6,662 nucleotides of DNA from CBFHSF01 sp965661055 (GTDB lineage: Bacteria > Bacteroidota > Bacteroidia > Flavobacteriales > Schleiferiaceae), in the NCBI GenBank assembly GCA_965661055.1, contig CBFICS010000030.1:1-6662 (forward strand). Direction: 5' to 3'. How positions within the stretch are numbered: position 1 is the first letter of the stretch; each line of letters opens with the position of its first letter. The notes under the pieces are model-generated. The model saw only the letters and a program-made list of their open reading frames with translations. It was not told where the DNA came from and did not search any database. Below are positions 5,008 to 6,662 of the stretch, in pieces. Made by a program: the position numbers and the translations under genes.

Positions 5008-6662
5008 TTATTGCAGAGTAATCCTTCTATTCACGACTTGATCGTCAGTCTGAATTTGAAGAATGTAAACGCCCTTAGGCTTATCACCTAAATCAAATTC
5101 CGCGCGATAAGAACCTGAAATTTTTCCAACATTTCTCTCGCTGATAATTTGACCTAATGAGTTCATAACTCTAAGTCTAACTTGCTGAATCCCTTCTAGG
5201 GTAAACTCTGCCATGAAGTGTCCAACCGTTGGGTTAGGGTAAACTTGTAAACTAGAGTTTAGAAGTGTTTCTTCTAATCCGATAGTTGAAAGAACCCATT
5301 GAGTAACTGTATCTGTTGATCCACATGAAGAGTCAACAACTACTAGAGTTACCAAGAATGAGTCACCAACAGCATAAGAATTAGAAGTCATCATACCTGT
5401 TCCTGTAGAACCATTACCAAAGTCCCAAATGTAAGCATCAGCACCTACTGAACCAGAAGCGTCAAAGTTTACGGTTCCAGGGTTTGAAGGAAGATCTTCT
5501 GCCCAAGTGAAACTAGCTGAAGCAACCGTAGTATCAATAGGGATAGTAACTGGAGTTCTAAAAGCACTACATGGTATTTGAGTGAAGTCAAGTTGCATAT
5601 TAGGACGAATATTTGAGGCAGTACCTGTAAGATTGCCGTCTACACAACCACTTGATCCAGATAAATCGCCAAACCCGTTAACAGAACTTTGGAATGAAGT
5701 CGTAGTTACATAAACCGCTGAATTAGAGGTCCATGAACTGTTATCAAAACAAACCTCAACGATAATGTTATCACTACCATTCCAGAAGTATGGAGTCGTA
5801 AACATATGAGTGTTCCAACCTGAAACAGCGACATAGTTAGCACTAAAGACAGGAGTCAGAGATGAACCTGGAACAAAACCTGACATTGAAGTCAAGGAGG
5901 TTCCTCCTATTTTAACCTCAAAGTTACTCATCACTTGTGTTGCAGGAGATGCCCCTGCTTCAAAAGCAATAGAGTTAAGCTGACCGGCAGTTACTCCCAT
6001 TGCTGCTAATTCAGAAGCAAGAATTAAATACTGGTGTCTACCGTCCATATAGAATGTTCCATAAGGAGTGTTAGCTGTATTTGTAGATAAGGAAGTACCT
6101 GTACCCACTACTGGCATTGCACTTGAAGTATCAACTCCTAAGTAATAAGTAGTAGGGCCATTTGTTGGAACCGTAACGGTATCCCCTTGGCCTATTACGT
6201 TACCACCCGTAGCTGCATCATACCAAGAATAGTATTGACCAGTATTCAAAGCAGCTAAATTTACAGAGTCAGTGGTTAAACAAACAGAATCAACAGGATA
6301 GAACTGAGGCTCCACGGGAAGGTAGTTAGCACCTGAAACGTTCGTGGTATCATTAGAGTTATCCTGATCGGCTGCATATGTAGAGTAACCCACAAAAGAA
6401 ACTCCTTGAGGACCAGCATAAGTATTAAATGAACCTACTAGAACAGTGTCTACTTGACCCGCAGGTAAAAGTGAAATTGTAGGAGAAGTTAACAAAGCAG
6501 TAACACCTCCGGTAACATTAACAGAAACCGTAAATGCAGTAGCATCTAATAAACCTTGATTTTCAATAATTAGGCTTACTTCGGTTGCTGAGTCACCACA
6601 ACCTCCTAAAGGCACAACCATTCCGTTAACTTTAACATCATAGTTTAATGGAGTGTATTCAT
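5008..6662 (-). CDS. Secreted multidomain protein with type IX sorting domain (C-terminal part)
   Basis: The frame is open to the window edge, so at least 550 C-terminal residues are present and the true start with its signal peptide lies outside; the Met codon at 6621 is probably internal. In protein order I see a CARDB-like beta segment (about 6660-6320, VSLIIENQGLLDATAFTVSV), an Ig-like segment (about 6300-6120, with YYSWYDAATGG and TTYYLGVD), and a long Ser/Thr/Asn-rich beta region that I cannot name (about 6080-5580, FWNGSDNIIVEVCFDNSSW). A PKD domain follows (about 5525-5290, with YIWDFGNGSTGTG), then a type A sorting domain (about 5275-5008, with VYPNPTVGHF, KGVYILQIQ and final RRITLQ). 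The sorting domain directs export through the outer-membrane type IX system and usually attachment to the surface. Such architecture is common in adhesins and in carriers of N-terminal enzymatic domains; no catalytic domain is visible, so the activity is unknown. Confidence 0.9.
   Translation of the reverse strand, partial: EYTPLNYDVKVNGMVVPLGGCGDSATEVSLIIENQGLLDATAFTVSVNVTGGVTALLTSPTISLLPAGQVDTVLVGSFNTYAGPQGVSFVGYSTYAADQDNSNDTTNVSGANYLPVEPQFYPVDSVCLTTDSVNLAALNTGQYYSWYDAATGGNVIGQGDTVTVPTNGPTTYYLGVDTSSAMPVVGTGTSLSTNTANTPYGTFYMDGRHQYLILASELAAMGVTAGQLNSIAFEAGASPATQVMSNFEVKIGGTSLTSMSGFVPGSSLTPVFSANYVAVSGWNTHMFTTPYFWNGSDNIIVEVCFDNSSWTSNSAVYVTTTSFQSSVNGFGDLSGSSGCVDGNLTGTASNIRPNMQLDFTQIPCSAFRTPVTIPIDTTVASASFTWAEDLPSNPGTVNFDASGSVGADAYIWDFGNGSTGTGMMTSNSYAVGDSFLVTLVVVDSSCGSTDTVTQWVLSTIGLEETLLNSSLQVYPNPTVGHFMAEFTLEGIQQVRLRVMNSLGQIISERNVGKISGSYRAEFDLGDKPKGVYILQIQTDDQVVNRRITLQ

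Noticed and set aside
6619..6621. ATG at 6621 as the start of the secreted protein
   Set aside because: The frame stays open upstream to the window edge with protein-like sequence (EYTPLNYDVKVNG), and no signal peptide follows this Met, although a type IX cargo needs one.

Overview
The window looks like chromosomal core DNA from a member of the Bacteroidota, most likely a marine-type Flavobacteriales or relative. This rests on three signs: a secreted protein ending in a type IX secretion (Por) sorting domain, Bacteroidota-type -7 promoter elements (TAnnTTTG) ahead of several transcription units, and A-rich translation starts without Shine-Dalgarno sequences. The DNA is AT-rich. I see no insertion sequence, phage gene, CRISPR array or defence system, and I do not think a novel multi-gene system is present. 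The genus is not something I can settle from the sequence.

Layout from left to right. 1-271 (minus): the 5' part of a prohibitin-like SPFH/band 7 lipoprotein gene, leaving the window and carrying an apparent one-base frameshift in its signal peptide. 343-375 and 396-468 (minus): a terminator and tRNA-Pro(GGG). 644-1591 (plus): thioredoxin reductase trxB. 1609-1643: a two-way terminator shared by trxB and the convergent helicase gene. 1656-3503 (minus): a DEAD-box RNA helicase with a DbpA-type RNA-binding domain and an RGG-rich tail, interrupted by an in-frame TAA just before the Walker A motif. 3548-3715 (minus): a 55-residue membrane protein gene. About 3722-4078 (minus): RNase P RNA (rnpB), whose promoter overlaps the end of the next gene. 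4104-4634 (minus): a short Smr-domain protein. 4716-4792 (plus): tRNA-Arg(TCT) with its terminator, followed at 4840-4891 by a decayed partial copy of the same tRNA. 5008-6662 (minus): the C-terminal part of a large secreted multidomain protein with a type IX sorting signal.

Most of the content is RNA metabolism: RNase P RNA for tRNA 5' processing, two tRNAs that are its substrates, a DEAD-box helicase and an Smr protein of a family that includes nucleases. This looks like ordinary housekeeping clustering, not a dedicated pathway. trxB supplies reduced thioredoxin and is functionally separate. The points most worth checking are the two disrupted reading frames (helicase nonsense codon, lipoprotein frameshift), the tRNA-Arg relic, and the tiny membrane protein directly behind rnpB.
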